Shown: positions 1 to 5,937 of the stretch, one piece after another
Layout of the letters: the number at the start of each line of letters is the position of its first letter
Position numbering within the stretch: position 1 is the stretch's first letter
From: a bacterium ADurb.Bin374
Lineage (GTDB): Bacteria > Riflebacteria > Ozemobacteria > Ozemobacterales > Ozemobacteraceae
Reading direction: 5' to 3'
Length of the DNA stretch: 5,937 nt
Assembly (NCBI GenBank): GCA_002068715.1
Contig: MWAR01000108.1
Location: 1-5,937, forward strand
Program-made: the position numbers and the translations under genes
The notes under the pieces: model-generated
The model's database searches: none
Seen by the model: only the letters and a program-made list of their open reading frames with translations
Told to the model about the DNA's origin: nothing

Positions 1-696
1 TTCGCGGACCGCCGCGATTCTGTTCTTGAAGGTATAGAAAAAAATCAGGCATTGAGCCTGCTCGAAATTTTCTTCTACGAAAAACTCCTCGAGGCAGACC
101 CCTCGTTCATCACCGTCACCGGCCGGGAGCACCTCGACGCCGCCCTTTCGAAGGGCAAAGGCATCGTCCTGCTCGCCAGCCATTTCGGCAGCTGGGAGCT
201 GATCGGCTACACCATGGCCAGGCTCGGCTATCCGATCTACGCGATCGCCCGGCCCCAGGCCGTCAATCGTATGACCGAGTTCATGAACGGCTTTCGCGAA
301 AACCGCGGCGTCAGGATCCTGATGGACCACAACCTCGCCGCTTCCCTCCGCACGCTTCGTAAGAACGGCATCATCGGCGTGCTCGCCGACCTCAACGCCC
401 GCGAGCGCGGCTACCTCACCACGTTTTTCGGTCGCGAGGCATCGTTCTACCCGACCCCCATCCTGCTGTCGCAGCGATCGGGCGCACCGATCATTCCGGT
501 GTTCATCGAGCGTGACGCCGCCGGCCGCCACCACATCCGGTTCGAACCACCCGTCGAGTATCCGACGGAAGCCCCCATGCCCGACCGCATCGCGGCCTAC
601 GTGGCCAGATATGAAGCCGCCTTCAGGCGGAGACCCGATCTCTGGGTCTGGTTCCACGAACGGTACGAGCACGCGGACCTGGGGCGCAGGGCATGA
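1..696 (+). CDS. Lipid A biosynthesis (LpxL/HtrB-family) acyltransferase, 5' partial
   Basis: The reading frame is open from base 1, so the true start lies upstream; the TTG at 52 is not convincing as a start. About 231 codons are visible, against roughly 300 for the family, so some 70 N-terminal residues, including any membrane anchor, are missing. The family transfers a fatty acyl chain from acyl-ACP to a lipid A precursor at the inner face of the inner membrane. The catalytic HX4D/E motif is seen as HFGSWE (His codon 181-183, Glu codon 196-198). Further family blocks follow: an ARPQAVN segment near 247-267, GVLADLN near 376-396, FFGREASFYPTP near 424-459 and a SGAPIIPVF strand near 478-504. 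The stop overlaps the next start as ATGA at 693-696. Location beside lpt genes supports lipid A as substrate, but LpxL, LpxM and other lysophospholipid acyltransferases of this fold cannot be told apart here, so no symbol is given. Confidence 0.88.
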   Translation, partial: FADRRDSVLEGIEKNQALSLLEIFFYEKLLEADPSFITVTGREHLDAALSKGKGIVLLASHFGSWELIGYTMARLGYPIYAIARPQAVNRMTEFMNGFRENRGVRILMDHNLAASLRTLRKNGIIGVLADLNARERGYLTTFFGREASFYPTPILLSQRSGAPIIPVFIERDAAGRHHIRFEPPVEYPTEAPMPDRIAAYVARYEAAFRRRPDLWVWFHERYEHADLGRRA

Positions 697-1541
697 AACA
701 GCCGTTTTACATGACGTTCTGGTTCTGGGGCCTCGTTTTTGCCGGCTTTCTCGGAATCATTTTCTGGGGGGAAGACCTCGAAAAAGATGCCCAGAGCCAG
801 TATGCGCGCCAGAAGATGCGTCTCACGAACGTCAAATTCGACGAACTCGAAGCCGGATTCGAGAATGCCACCTTGTATGCAGATGTGGTAGATATGGATG
901 ACTCACAGAGCAATATGACCGCCACCAACATCCACGCATATTTTTTCGACCGGAAGATCGCGACGCGAACGGGCGAACTCGTCGCTTCATGGGGCCTCAA
1001 AACCCCGTTCGAAGCGCGAATCTGGGGCGACGTGCGACTGCACACGTCGACCCGGGAGCGTTTTCGCGGCGAAGAGATGCGATATTTCTTCTCGCGCAAC
1101 GAGATGTTCACGTCGATGCCGGTCATCCTCTGGAAGGACGACATGATCGTGACAGGCCGCGAACTGCGTTACAACCCGAAGACGAAAGAAGGCTCCCTGG
1201 CCCGTGACGTGGTCATCAGAATCTGGGAAACGGCCTCCCAGACTGCTTCGGCAACCATGAAAGCCGTCGCTTCGGCCGTGGCGCGCATTCCGCCGACAGC
1301 GCTGTCCATCGCACCTCCTCCAGCTCTGCCGGACACCGGATCCATCCAATCGCTCCTGGAATCCATTACGCCGGCCTATTCGCTGTTGAAGAGCTGTTTT
1401 TTCCGAGGTTCCAAAGCGTTGTCCGAACGATCCGCACCAGAGAACCGGCGGCCAGCCGGGGCAACAAGAAATAAAACGCCCGAACCGCTCGCTTCCGCCT
1501 CGCTTTCCGAGATTGCCGCCCCCGGAGCCGACACGCCATGA
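693..1541 (+). CDS. lptC: LptC-like LPS export periplasmic protein with long C-terminal tail
   Basis: LptC is a bitopic inner-membrane protein that takes LPS from the LptB2FG transporter and hands it to LptA. The 282-residue product has a short N-terminus, one aromatic-rich membrane helix at about residues 6-25, then a periplasmic domain to about 180. That domain has the family pattern of alternating beta strands: an F-EN-TLYAD block (56-64), a W-D-RLHTS block (111-119) and the typical LptC block GEEMRY near 126-131, followed by VTGRELRYNPKTKEGSL at 153-169. Escherichia coli LptC is 191 residues, so residues from about 181 on are extra: an Ala/Pro/Ser-rich tail of about 100 residues with no recognisable domain. 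The ATG at 693 overlaps the upstream stop (ATGA), and a GGGGC/AGG-containing stretch at 681-690 may act as a weak ribosome site. The stop overlaps the next gene at 1538-1541. The LptC call rests on membrane topology, fold pattern and position before lptA and lptB; overall similarity in this family is low. Confidence 0.78.
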   Translation: MKQPFYMTFWFWGLVFAGFLGIIFWGEDLEKDAQSQYARQKMRLTNVKFDELEAGFENATLYADVVDMDDSQSNMTATNIHAYFFDRKIATRTGELVASWGLKTPFEARIWGDVRLHTSTRERFRGEEMRYFFSRNEMFTSMPVILWKDDMIVTGRELRYNPKTKEGSLARDVVIRIWETASQTASATMKAVASAVARIPPTALSIAPPPALPDTGSIQSLLESITPAYSLLKSCFFRGSKALSERSAPENRRPAGATRNKTPEPLASASLSEIAAPGADTP

Positions 1542-2650
1542 ACCGTTCACGCATCCGCCATCCGCTCGTTCTCGCGCTCATCGCCGTCGCGGCCTGCGCC
1601 GCCGTCGCCTCCGCCCTCACCTCGATCATGGCGGGTGATATGGAGATCACAAGCCGGCTGATGACGTTCGAGAACAACATCTACGTCGCCAAGGGCGGCA
1701 TCAAGGCCACCCGCGCCGACTCGACCCTCACGGCCGACCGGGGCATCTACGACCGTACGCTCGAGCTGGTGAAGGCCATCGACAACGTGGTCGTCACCCA
1801 GCCCGGCTCGACCCTGACCTCGGATTACCTCGAAGCCTATGTCAAGGAAGACCGGATGCTCGCGAAGGGCAACCCGAAGCTCGAGCGCATCGTCGAACGC
1901 GAGTCCCGCGACGAGACGGGCGTTATGACGAAGAAGAAATCCCGCGTGCTCCTGACCTGCAACGAGGTCGAAGCGTTCAACAAGGAAAACCGTTTCCTCG
2001 CCAAGGGCAACGTGCACGTGATCGAGATTCCCTTTCGCGAAGGCGAAACCCCCGAAGAGGCGAAGGAAAACGAGAAGGATCCGACGTCCGACCTGGTCTG
2101 CGACACCCTCGAACTGTTTTCGTCCGAAGACAAGGCGATCGCCCGAACCGACGTGGTGATCAAGACGAAAACCCTCAAGGCCACCGGCGACAAGGCGATA
2201 TACCTCGACCGCGAGAACCGCATGATCATCGTCGGCCACGCCCACGCCTGGCAGACGTCCAAGGAATCGGCGGGCGCCGAGGAACAGGTCTCGGAACTGT
2301 ACGCGAGCAAGATCATCTACTACCCGAACGAAGACCGCACGATCGCCGTCGGCGAGGTGCATGCCACCGTGTATCCGAAGGGCCAGCGCGGCCCCGACGA
2401 CGAGAAGGGCAAACGCAAGGAGCGCAAAAAGAAGAAGAAAGCCCGTGACGAAACCGGAACGGCCTCCGGAACCGCGGAACCAGCCGAGGAACCGGAAACC
2501 ACGGGGGAAGCCGGCGAAGAGGCGGCCATCGTCGAAGCCGGTCCCGATTCCGCCGATGAATCAGCCACCCAGCTTTCTCCGCCCGAGGATCTTCCCCCGG
2601 GCGACTACACTCCAGTCGGCGGCGACACCGGCGGAGAGAGCCCCGAGTGA
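1538..2650 (+). CDS. lptA: OstA/LptA-like periplasmic LPS-transport protein, enlarged
   Basis: LptA proteins form the beta-jellyroll bridge that carries LPS across the periplasm. The product is 370 residues, about twice E. coli LptA (185). Residues 1-26 look like an export signal: basic start, hydrophobic 9-19, and AVASA before a possible cut after 26. V-A-A-C at 17-20 also fits a lipobox. Residues 36-276 hold seven OstA-type strand-turn units of about 22 residues, typically with Glu-Asp/Asn-Arg in the turn and A-x-G then a hydrophobic strand. Charged inserts at 116-139 and 162-186 separate some units. After 280 comes a basic run with five lysines (297-301), then an acidic, Pro/Gly/Glu-rich tail to 370 that looks disordered. 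The ATG overlaps the lptC stop (ATGA), with GGAG at 1524-1527 ten bases ahead. The place between lptC and lptB supports LptA; a fragment-like relative of the LptD N-terminal OstA domain is a less likely alternative, since no beta-barrel follows. Confidence 0.82.
   Translation: MNRSRIRHPLVLALIAVAACAAVASALTSIMAGDMEITSRLMTFENNIYVAKGGIKATRADSTLTADRGIYDRTLELVKAIDNVVVTQPGSTLTSDYLEAYVKEDRMLAKGNPKLERIVERESRDETGVMTKKKSRVLLTCNEVEAFNKENRFLAKGNVHVIEIPFREGETPEEAKENEKDPTSDLVCDTLELFSSEDKAIARTDVVIKTKTLKATGDKAIYLDRENRMIIVGHAHAWQTSKESAGAEEQVSELYASKIIYYPNEDRTIAVGEVHATVYPKGQRGPDDEKGKRKERKKKKKARDETGTASGTAEPAEEPETTGEAGEEAAIVEAGPDSADESATQLSPPEDLPPGDYTPVGGDTGGESPE
1643..2365 (+). repeat. Seven degenerate 22-residue OstA units inside the LptA-like gene
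   Basis: Six units align without gaps at residues 65-86, 94-115, 140-161, 187-208, 216-237 and 255-276, and a looser one lies at 36-57. Shared positions are Asp or Asn at 3 (four of six), Glu at 11 (five of six), Asp/Asn at 12 and Arg/Lys at 13 (five of six), Ala at 16 (five of six) and Gly at 18 (three of six). The units best alike are the second and third, which share the run LAKGN. The DNA is too diverged for recent duplication. In this family such units are successive beta strands of the jellyroll, so this is protein-level repetition and not a DNA repeat. Confidence 0.72.
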
Positions 2651-2657
2651 ACCCGTC

Positions 2658-3548
2658 ATGAAACAAACCCAGACGCATCCTACGGTGCACGACACCGATC
2701 CCGCCGCCGGTTCACAGGCTTCGGCGGGTTCTTCCGCGACGGCGGACCAGCAGACGGAAAGCCGCACTCCAGAGGGCTCCCCTGCCCCCGACGGTCGTGA
2801 CGAGATCCGCGCCTGCAACATCTGCAAGTCCTACGGCGGCCGCAAAGTCGTTGACGACGTCTCGTTCTACATCCGCAAGGGCGAGATCGTGGGTCTGCTC
2901 GGCCCGAACGGCGCCGGCAAGACGACCTCGTTCTACATGGTGACGGGACTGGTCAAGCCGGATGCCGGCGTCATTCAATATAACAACCGCGATATTTCCC
3001 AGATGCCCATGTACAGGCGAGCGCGCCGCGGCATCGGGTATCTGCCGCAGGAAGCCTCCGTCTTCCGCAAGCTGACCGTCCGCCAGAACATCTGGCTCAT
3101 CCTCGAGAACATCGACATCCCGCAGGAAGAGCGTCAGCGACGGTTCGACTACCTGATCCAGGAACTCCACATACATAAAATAGTTGACAGTATTGGATAC
3201 GCCCTCTCCGGAGGCGAACGCCGGCGCGTCGAGATCGCGCGCGCGCTCGCGGCCGAACCTAGCTTCATCCTCCTCGACGAACCGTTCGCCGGCGTCGACC
3301 CGATCGCCGTCCAGGACATCCAGTCGATCGTCCTCCAGCTCCAGCGCAAGGGGCTTGGCCTGCTGATCACCGACCACAACGTGCGCGAGACGCTCGCGAT
3401 CGTCGACCGCGCCTACATCATGAATCTCGGCCGGATCCTCGTCTCGGGCACCGCTTCGTACGTCGCGAACGACGAGACGGCGCGCAAATTCTATCTGGGC
3501 GAACGGTTCCAGCTCGACCAGATAGAGAAAGAACGGCCCCAGTCGTGA
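2658..3548 (+). CDS. lptB: LptB, ATPase of the LPS export ABC transporter
   Basis: LptB is the cytoplasmic ATPase that, as a dimer with LptF and LptG, powers LPS extraction from the inner membrane. All ABC motifs are present and intact in the 296-residue product: Walker A GPNGAGKT (82-89), Q-loop Gln131 in [10 protein letters not shown], signature LSGGE (183-187), Walker B ILLDEP (204-209) with Glu208, D-loop AGVDP (211-215) and switch His240 in [11 protein letters not shown]. The C-terminal FYLGERFQL (278-286) is the typical LptB end. E. coli LptB is 241 residues. Here an N-terminal tail of about 46 Ser/Thr/Pro/Gln-rich residues precedes the first domain strand. The frame is also open upstream of 2658, but that stretch is an out-of-frame shadow of the lptA tail. 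ATG 2658 lies 7 bases after the lptA stop; GTG 2685 is the only later candidate and would still leave a tail. No strong ribosome site is close (GGAGAGAG at 2633-2640 is distant), so translation probably follows from lptA. Confidence 0.95.
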   Translation: MKQTQTHPTVHDTDPAAGSQASAGSSATADQQTESRTPEGSPAPDGRDEIRACNICKSYGGRKVVDDVSFYIRKGEIVGLLGPNGAGKTTSFYMVTGLVKPDAGVIQYNNRDISQMPMYRRARRGIGYLPQEASVFRKLTVRQNIWLILENIDIPQEERQRRFDYLIQELHIHKIVDSIGYALSGGERRRVEIARALAAEPSFILLDEPFAGVDPIAVQDIQSIVLQLQRKGLGLLITDHNVRETLAIVDRAYIMNLGRILVSGTASYVANDETARKFYLGERFQLDQIEKERPQS

Positions 3549-4492
3549 TCTACACCCTCGTTCTCCTCGTCGTGAGCGGCGTCATCGCCTACATCGGCGA
3601 CTACCTGGGAACGCTGGTCGGGAAGCGGCGCCTCAGCGTCTTCGGCCTTCGCCCGCGCGTGACGGCGCTCGTCGTCGCGGTCGGCACCGGCATGTCCATC
3701 ACCCTGCTCACCCTGACCGTCGCTGCGATCATGTCGGACAGCGTCAAGATCGCCCTGTTTTCGGTCCAGGAGCTGACGAAGGACGTTGAGACACTCAAAG
3801 CCGAGCGGACGCGGCTCACGGACGAAATACAGGAACTCCAGACGAGAATGCGCTCGAAGGAGCAGGAGATCGTGGTCTTCCGGAAGAACGAGCCGATCTT
3901 CGCCCGCGTCTTCCCCAGCGGCCGCCTCGCCTCCGACGTGCGCACGGACCTGGGGTCGTTCGTTCGCGAACTGTCCGACAAGGCCCGCTCGCGCGGCCTC
4001 ATCGTGAAGGACGGTTCCTCCTTTTTCGCGGACAACGACGCCCAGATCGACAAGATGGCAGACCTGATCGCCACATCCCCGGCGGACATCGTCGTGGGCG
4101 CGGTCGCGGACGAAAACATCGCCGTCGGCGAGTCGCTGGGCAAGGTCAAGTTCATCGTCCGGCCCAACAGCCTCATCTTCAAGGCCGGCCAGGAGATCGC
4201 GTCGCTCGAGGTGGACGGCTCGCGCGACCGCACGGAAATAGCGAGAACCATCCAGGACTTCATGGACGAGATCAACCACGAGGTCGTCCGGGCGGGAATG
4301 ATCGACAATCCGCTCACCGGGCGGTTCGGCAATCTCTCCTCCGAATCGATGCTCTCGTTCTTCGACATGGTGAACCAGATTCGCAGTCTCGGCCGCCGGC
4401 TGAATCTGATCGCCGTCGTCAAGGAAGACACTTACGCGATCGGCCCTCTCAACGTCTCATTCCGGATCGAAGAAGAATCAGGCAGCGATTGA
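3545..4492 (+). CDS. DUF3084-domain membrane and coiled-coil protein
   Basis: The 315-residue product matches my memory of the DUF3084 family (COG4372-like), known best from cyanobacteria and of unknown function. Residues 2-17 and about 40-62 are membrane helices, joined by a conserved-looking loop with [21 protein letters not shown] (split here as [10 protein letters not shown], 18-27, and [11 protein letters not shown], 28-38). Residues about 73-112 form a charged heptad-like coiled coil. The rest (about 115-310) is a mixed alpha/beta domain; if both helices cross the membrane, it lies on the same side as the N-terminus. The start is GTG at 3545, overlapping the lptB stop (GTGA), with a weak purine stretch GAGAAAGAA at 3525-3533. 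Direct coupling to lptB suggests a role in LPS export or envelope assembly, but that is inference from position only. It is not LptF or LptG, which have six membrane helices and a periplasmic jellyroll. Confidence 0.8.
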   Translation: MIYTLVLLVVSGVIAYIGDYLGTLVGKRRLSVFGLRPRVTALVVAVGTGMSITLLTLTVAAIMSDSVKIALFSVQELTKDVETLKAERTRLTDEIQELQTRMRSKEQEIVVFRKNEPIFARVFPSGRLASDVRTDLGSFVRELSDKARSRGLIVKDGSSFFADNDAQIDKMADLIATSPADIVVGAVADENIAVGESLGKVKFIVRPNSLIFKAGQEIASLEVDGSRDRTEIARTIQDFMDEINHEVVRAGMIDNPLTGRFGNLSSESMLSFFDMVNQIRSLGRRLNLIAVVKEDTYAIGPLNVSFRIEEESGSD

Positions 4493-4493
4493 C

Positions 4494-4499
4494 GGGAGG
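4494..4499 (+). promoter_or_regulatory. Strong Shine-Dalgarno site of the hydrolase gene
   Basis: GGGAGG lies 5 bases before the ATG at 4505, in the 12-base gap after the DUF3084 stop. It is the clearest ribosome binding site in the window and fixes the hydrolase start. The other junctions rely on stop/start overlap or a weaker site, so this gene is probably initiated independently at translation level although it shares the transcript. Confidence 0.75.
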
Positions 4500-4504
4500 C
4501 TTGC

Positions 4505-5344
4505 ATGCATCTGGGCGATTTTGACATTGCGATTCTGACGGAAGGTACGCGGAAGCTCGACGGCGGGGCCATATTCGGCGTGATCCCTAAACCTCTCTGG
4601 GAAAAACGTATGCCCCCCGATGCGCAGAATCGGGTCACCCTCGGTCTGCACCAGCTTCTTGTACGTGGCAAGGATTTCGTCCTTCTCGTCGATGCGGGCA
4701 TCGGCGACAAGCTCACGCTCAGACAGCGCGAATACGGCGACATCACCCGGCTGGCGTCCTGGGAAGAGCGCCTGGCACCGTTCGGGATCACCACGTCCGA
4801 CGTCACGCATCTCGTCCTCACGCACCTTCATGTCGATCATGTCGGCGGCGCAACGCGGTTCACCGATGATCGCCGCGAGTGCGTGCCCGTCTTTCCCCAG
4901 GCCCGCCATATCGTTCAGCTCGGCGAATGGAACGACGCATGCAGGCCGAATGAACGGACGCGCGTATCCTACGTTCCGCATGCGGTGATCCCTTTGCAGG
5001 AAACAGGCCGTCTCGAGCTGGTCAGCGGCGACATCGAGATTCTGCCAGGCGTTCTGCTGAAAGTCACGGGAGGCCACACGGCCCATCATCAGATGGTGTT
5101 TCTCCAGAGCGAAGAACAGAAGTTCGCATGGCCCGCGGACCTCTGTCCGACATCCTGTCATCTCGGCGCGACCTGGCAGTCGGCGTTCGACATCCGGCCG
5201 ATGGAAAGCCTCCGGGCGCGTCAGCGGTTCATCGACCAGGTGCTGAACACGAAGACCACCGTGGTCTTCAACCATGATCCCGTCGCCAGGCCCTGCGTCA
5301 TCGCAGGCGACCTGGAAGATCCTCACGCCGTCGAGATTTCATGA
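4505..5344 (+). CDS. Metallo-beta-lactamase-fold hydrolase, substrate unknown
   Basis: The 279-residue product is a complete metallo-beta-lactamase (MBL) fold enzyme, a superfamily that uses one or two bound metals to hydrolyse esters, lactones, phosphoesters and thioesters. Metal-ligand motifs are all visible: HLHVDH at 107-112 (His107, His109, Asp111, His112), His191 in GGHT, Asp212 in WPADLC as bridging ligand and His257 in FNHDP. The N-terminal block with GGAIFGVIPKPLW (20-32) and NRVTLGLHQLLV (42-53), then LLVDAGIGDK (60-69), is typical of the MBL subgroup that includes quorum-quenching lactonases and methyl parathion hydrolase-like enzymes. No signal peptide is seen, so it is probably cytoplasmic. 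The start has a strong ribosome site at 4494-4499, and the stop overlaps the lipid kinase start as ATGA at 5341-5344. I cannot choose a substrate; pairing with a lipid kinase makes a lipid ester or phospho-ester conceivable. It lacks the features of true beta-lactamases as secreted enzymes. Confidence 0.87.
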   Translation: MHLGDFDIAILTEGTRKLDGGAIFGVIPKPLWEKRMPPDAQNRVTLGLHQLLVRGKDFVLLVDAGIGDKLTLRQREYGDITRLASWEERLAPFGITTSDVTHLVLTHLHVDHVGGATRFTDDRRECVPVFPQARHIVQLGEWNDACRPNERTRVSYVPHAVIPLQETGRLELVSGDIEILPGVLLKVTGGHTAHHQMVFLQSEEQKFAWPADLCPTSCHLGATWQSAFDIRPMESLRARQRFIDQVLNTKTTVVFNHDPVARPCVIAGDLEDPHAVEIS

Positions 5345-5937
5345 GCCTTCGCAACGTCGTCCTGATTGCGAATCCGGGAGCCCGGGGACGGGATCAGGCC
5401 GGGGTGCGGGCGGCCGTCGACCTGCTCTCGGCTCATCTCCCCACCGAACTCGTCTGGACCGAACGACCCGGCCACGCGACCGAACTAGCGCGCCGTCACG
5501 GAAGCGATCCTGATACGCTCGTCGCCGTCTGCGGCGGCGACGGGACGCTGTTCGAAGCGATCGCTGAGTTTCCCGCCGAAGGCGTGATCGGGCTTCTGCC
5601 GGCCGGCACGGCAAATGTCGTCGCGAAGGAGCTCGGCATTCCGCTCAACCTCCGGGAAGCGGCCAAACTGCTCCTGACAGGCACGGTGCAGCGACTCGAC
5701 ACGGGTCGGATGAACGGCAGGCGGTTTCTCATGTCAGCCGGGTTCGGGTTCGACGCCCACGTCGCCGGCCACGTTCCGGCCCGTTCAAAGCGCCTGCTCG
5801 GCCAGTATGCGTTTCATCTCGAAACAGCCCTGCGCTACCCATTCTACAGGCCTCCTGCCCTCCGCGTGCGGGTCGACGGCACGGACTGGCGCACCGGCGC
5901 CTATCTGCTCTGCGCGAACATCCGCCGGTACGGCGGC
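5341..5937 (+). CDS. Diacylglycerol/sphingosine kinase-family lipid kinase, 3' partial
   Basis: The frame starts at ATG 5341 and stays open to the window edge, giving 199 residues of a protein usually near 300. The family (DgkB/YegS/BmrU type) phosphorylates diacylglycerol or related lipids with ATP at the inner face of the membrane. The nucleotide-binding domain is plain: a first strand ending in NPGA (11-14) with the family Asn-Pro, then GGDGT (65-69) and LPAGTAN (86-92). SAGFGFDAHV (132-141) begins the C-terminal lipid-binding beta-sandwich, which continues through RVRVDG (175-180) and is cut at RRYGG. The next family block, usually an Asn-Gly-rich strand, would begin just beyond the edge. 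The start overlaps the hydrolase stop (ATGA), so the two are likely translated together. Likely roles are recycling of diacylglycerol to phosphatidic acid or modification of a lipid intermediate; YegS-like, DgkB-like and other lipid substrates cannot be separated from this fragment. Confidence 0.9.
   Translation, partial: MSLRNVVLIANPGARGRDQAGVRAAVDLLSAHLPTELVWTERPGHATELARRHGSDPDTLVAVCGGDGTLFEAIAEFPAEGVIGLLPAGTANVVAKELGIPLNLREAAKLLLTGTVQRLDTGRMNGRRFLMSAGFGFDAHVAGHVPARSKRLLGQYAFHLETALRYPFYRPPALRVRVDGTDWRTGAYLLCANIRRYGG

Noticed and set aside
1547..2362. Long open frame of 271 codons on the - strand opposite lptA.
   Set aside because: It lies wholly opposite a gene with clear OstA units, its product resembles no family I know, and such antisense frames are common in GC-rich coding DNA.
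2361..2657. The lptB frame is open far upstream, overlapping the lptA tail, which could mean a longer LptB or a frameshift fusion near the lysine run at 2426-2440.
   Set aside because: The overlap peptide is Arg/Pro-rich and looks like a shadow of GC-rich DNA. LptA is periplasmic and LptB cytoplasmic, so a fusion makes no sense, and ATG 2658 right after the lptA stop is a better start.
3176..3212. TTGACA at 3184-3189 and TAAAAT at 3176-3181 inside lptB resemble promoter boxes.
   Set aside because: No -10 box lies at the right distance after TTGACA (about 3207-3212 reads TCCGGA) and no -35 box fits before TAAAAT. The bases encode ordinary LptB residues.
3491..4279. Open frame of 262 codons on the - strand opposite the DUF3084 gene.
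   Set aside because: The product is an Asp/Arg/Val-rich shadow without domains, and the + strand frame has membrane helices, a coiled coil and operon spacing.
4478..5326. Open frame of 282 codons on the - strand opposite the hydrolase.
   Set aside because: The + strand gene has all metal-binding motifs and a strong ribosome site; the - strand product shows no motif and is a shadow.

Overview
The window is GC-rich, almost wholly coding, and every gene reads on the + strand. Five of the genes are lipid or lipopolysaccharide (LPS) genes or are likely tied to the envelope, so the source is a Gram-negative-type (diderm) bacterium that makes LPS. The protein tails and the gene order do not match the usual enterobacterial arrangement. 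I cannot fix the phylum from sequence alone; a deeply branching or uncultured diderm lineage is possible.

Layout: (1) 1-696, the C-terminal three quarters of a lipid A-type acyltransferase, cut by the left edge; (2) 693-1541, an LptC-like protein; (3) 1538-2650, a long OstA/LptA-like protein; (4) 2658-3548, the LptB ATPase; (5) 3545-4492, a DUF3084 membrane/coiled-coil protein; (6) 4505-5344, a metallo-beta-lactamase-fold hydrolase; (7) 5341-5937, a diacylglycerol/sphingosine-kinase-family lipid kinase, cut by the right edge. Four of the six junctions are 4-base ATGA or GTGA stop/start overlaps. The other two gaps are 7 and 12 bases. No promoter, terminator, tRNA, rRNA, CRISPR array or mobile element is visible, so the window looks like the inside of one long operon.

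Functionally, the first gene would finish the acylation of lipid A. LptC, LptA and LptB are three parts of the machine that lifts LPS from the inner membrane and carries it across the periplasm. LptF, LptG and LptD are not in the window. DUF3084 follows lptB with translational overlap, which suggests an envelope role by association. The last two genes form their own overlapping pair and may act on lipids or small signalling esters; the substrate of the hydrolase is unknown.

The most unusual features are the long low-complexity tails on all three Lpt proteins, the run of seven OstA units in the LptA-like protein, and the DUF3084 gene coupled to lptB. I saw no clear sign of a wholly new system. 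The content is a recognisable LPS export operon with odd architecture and two less understood passengers.
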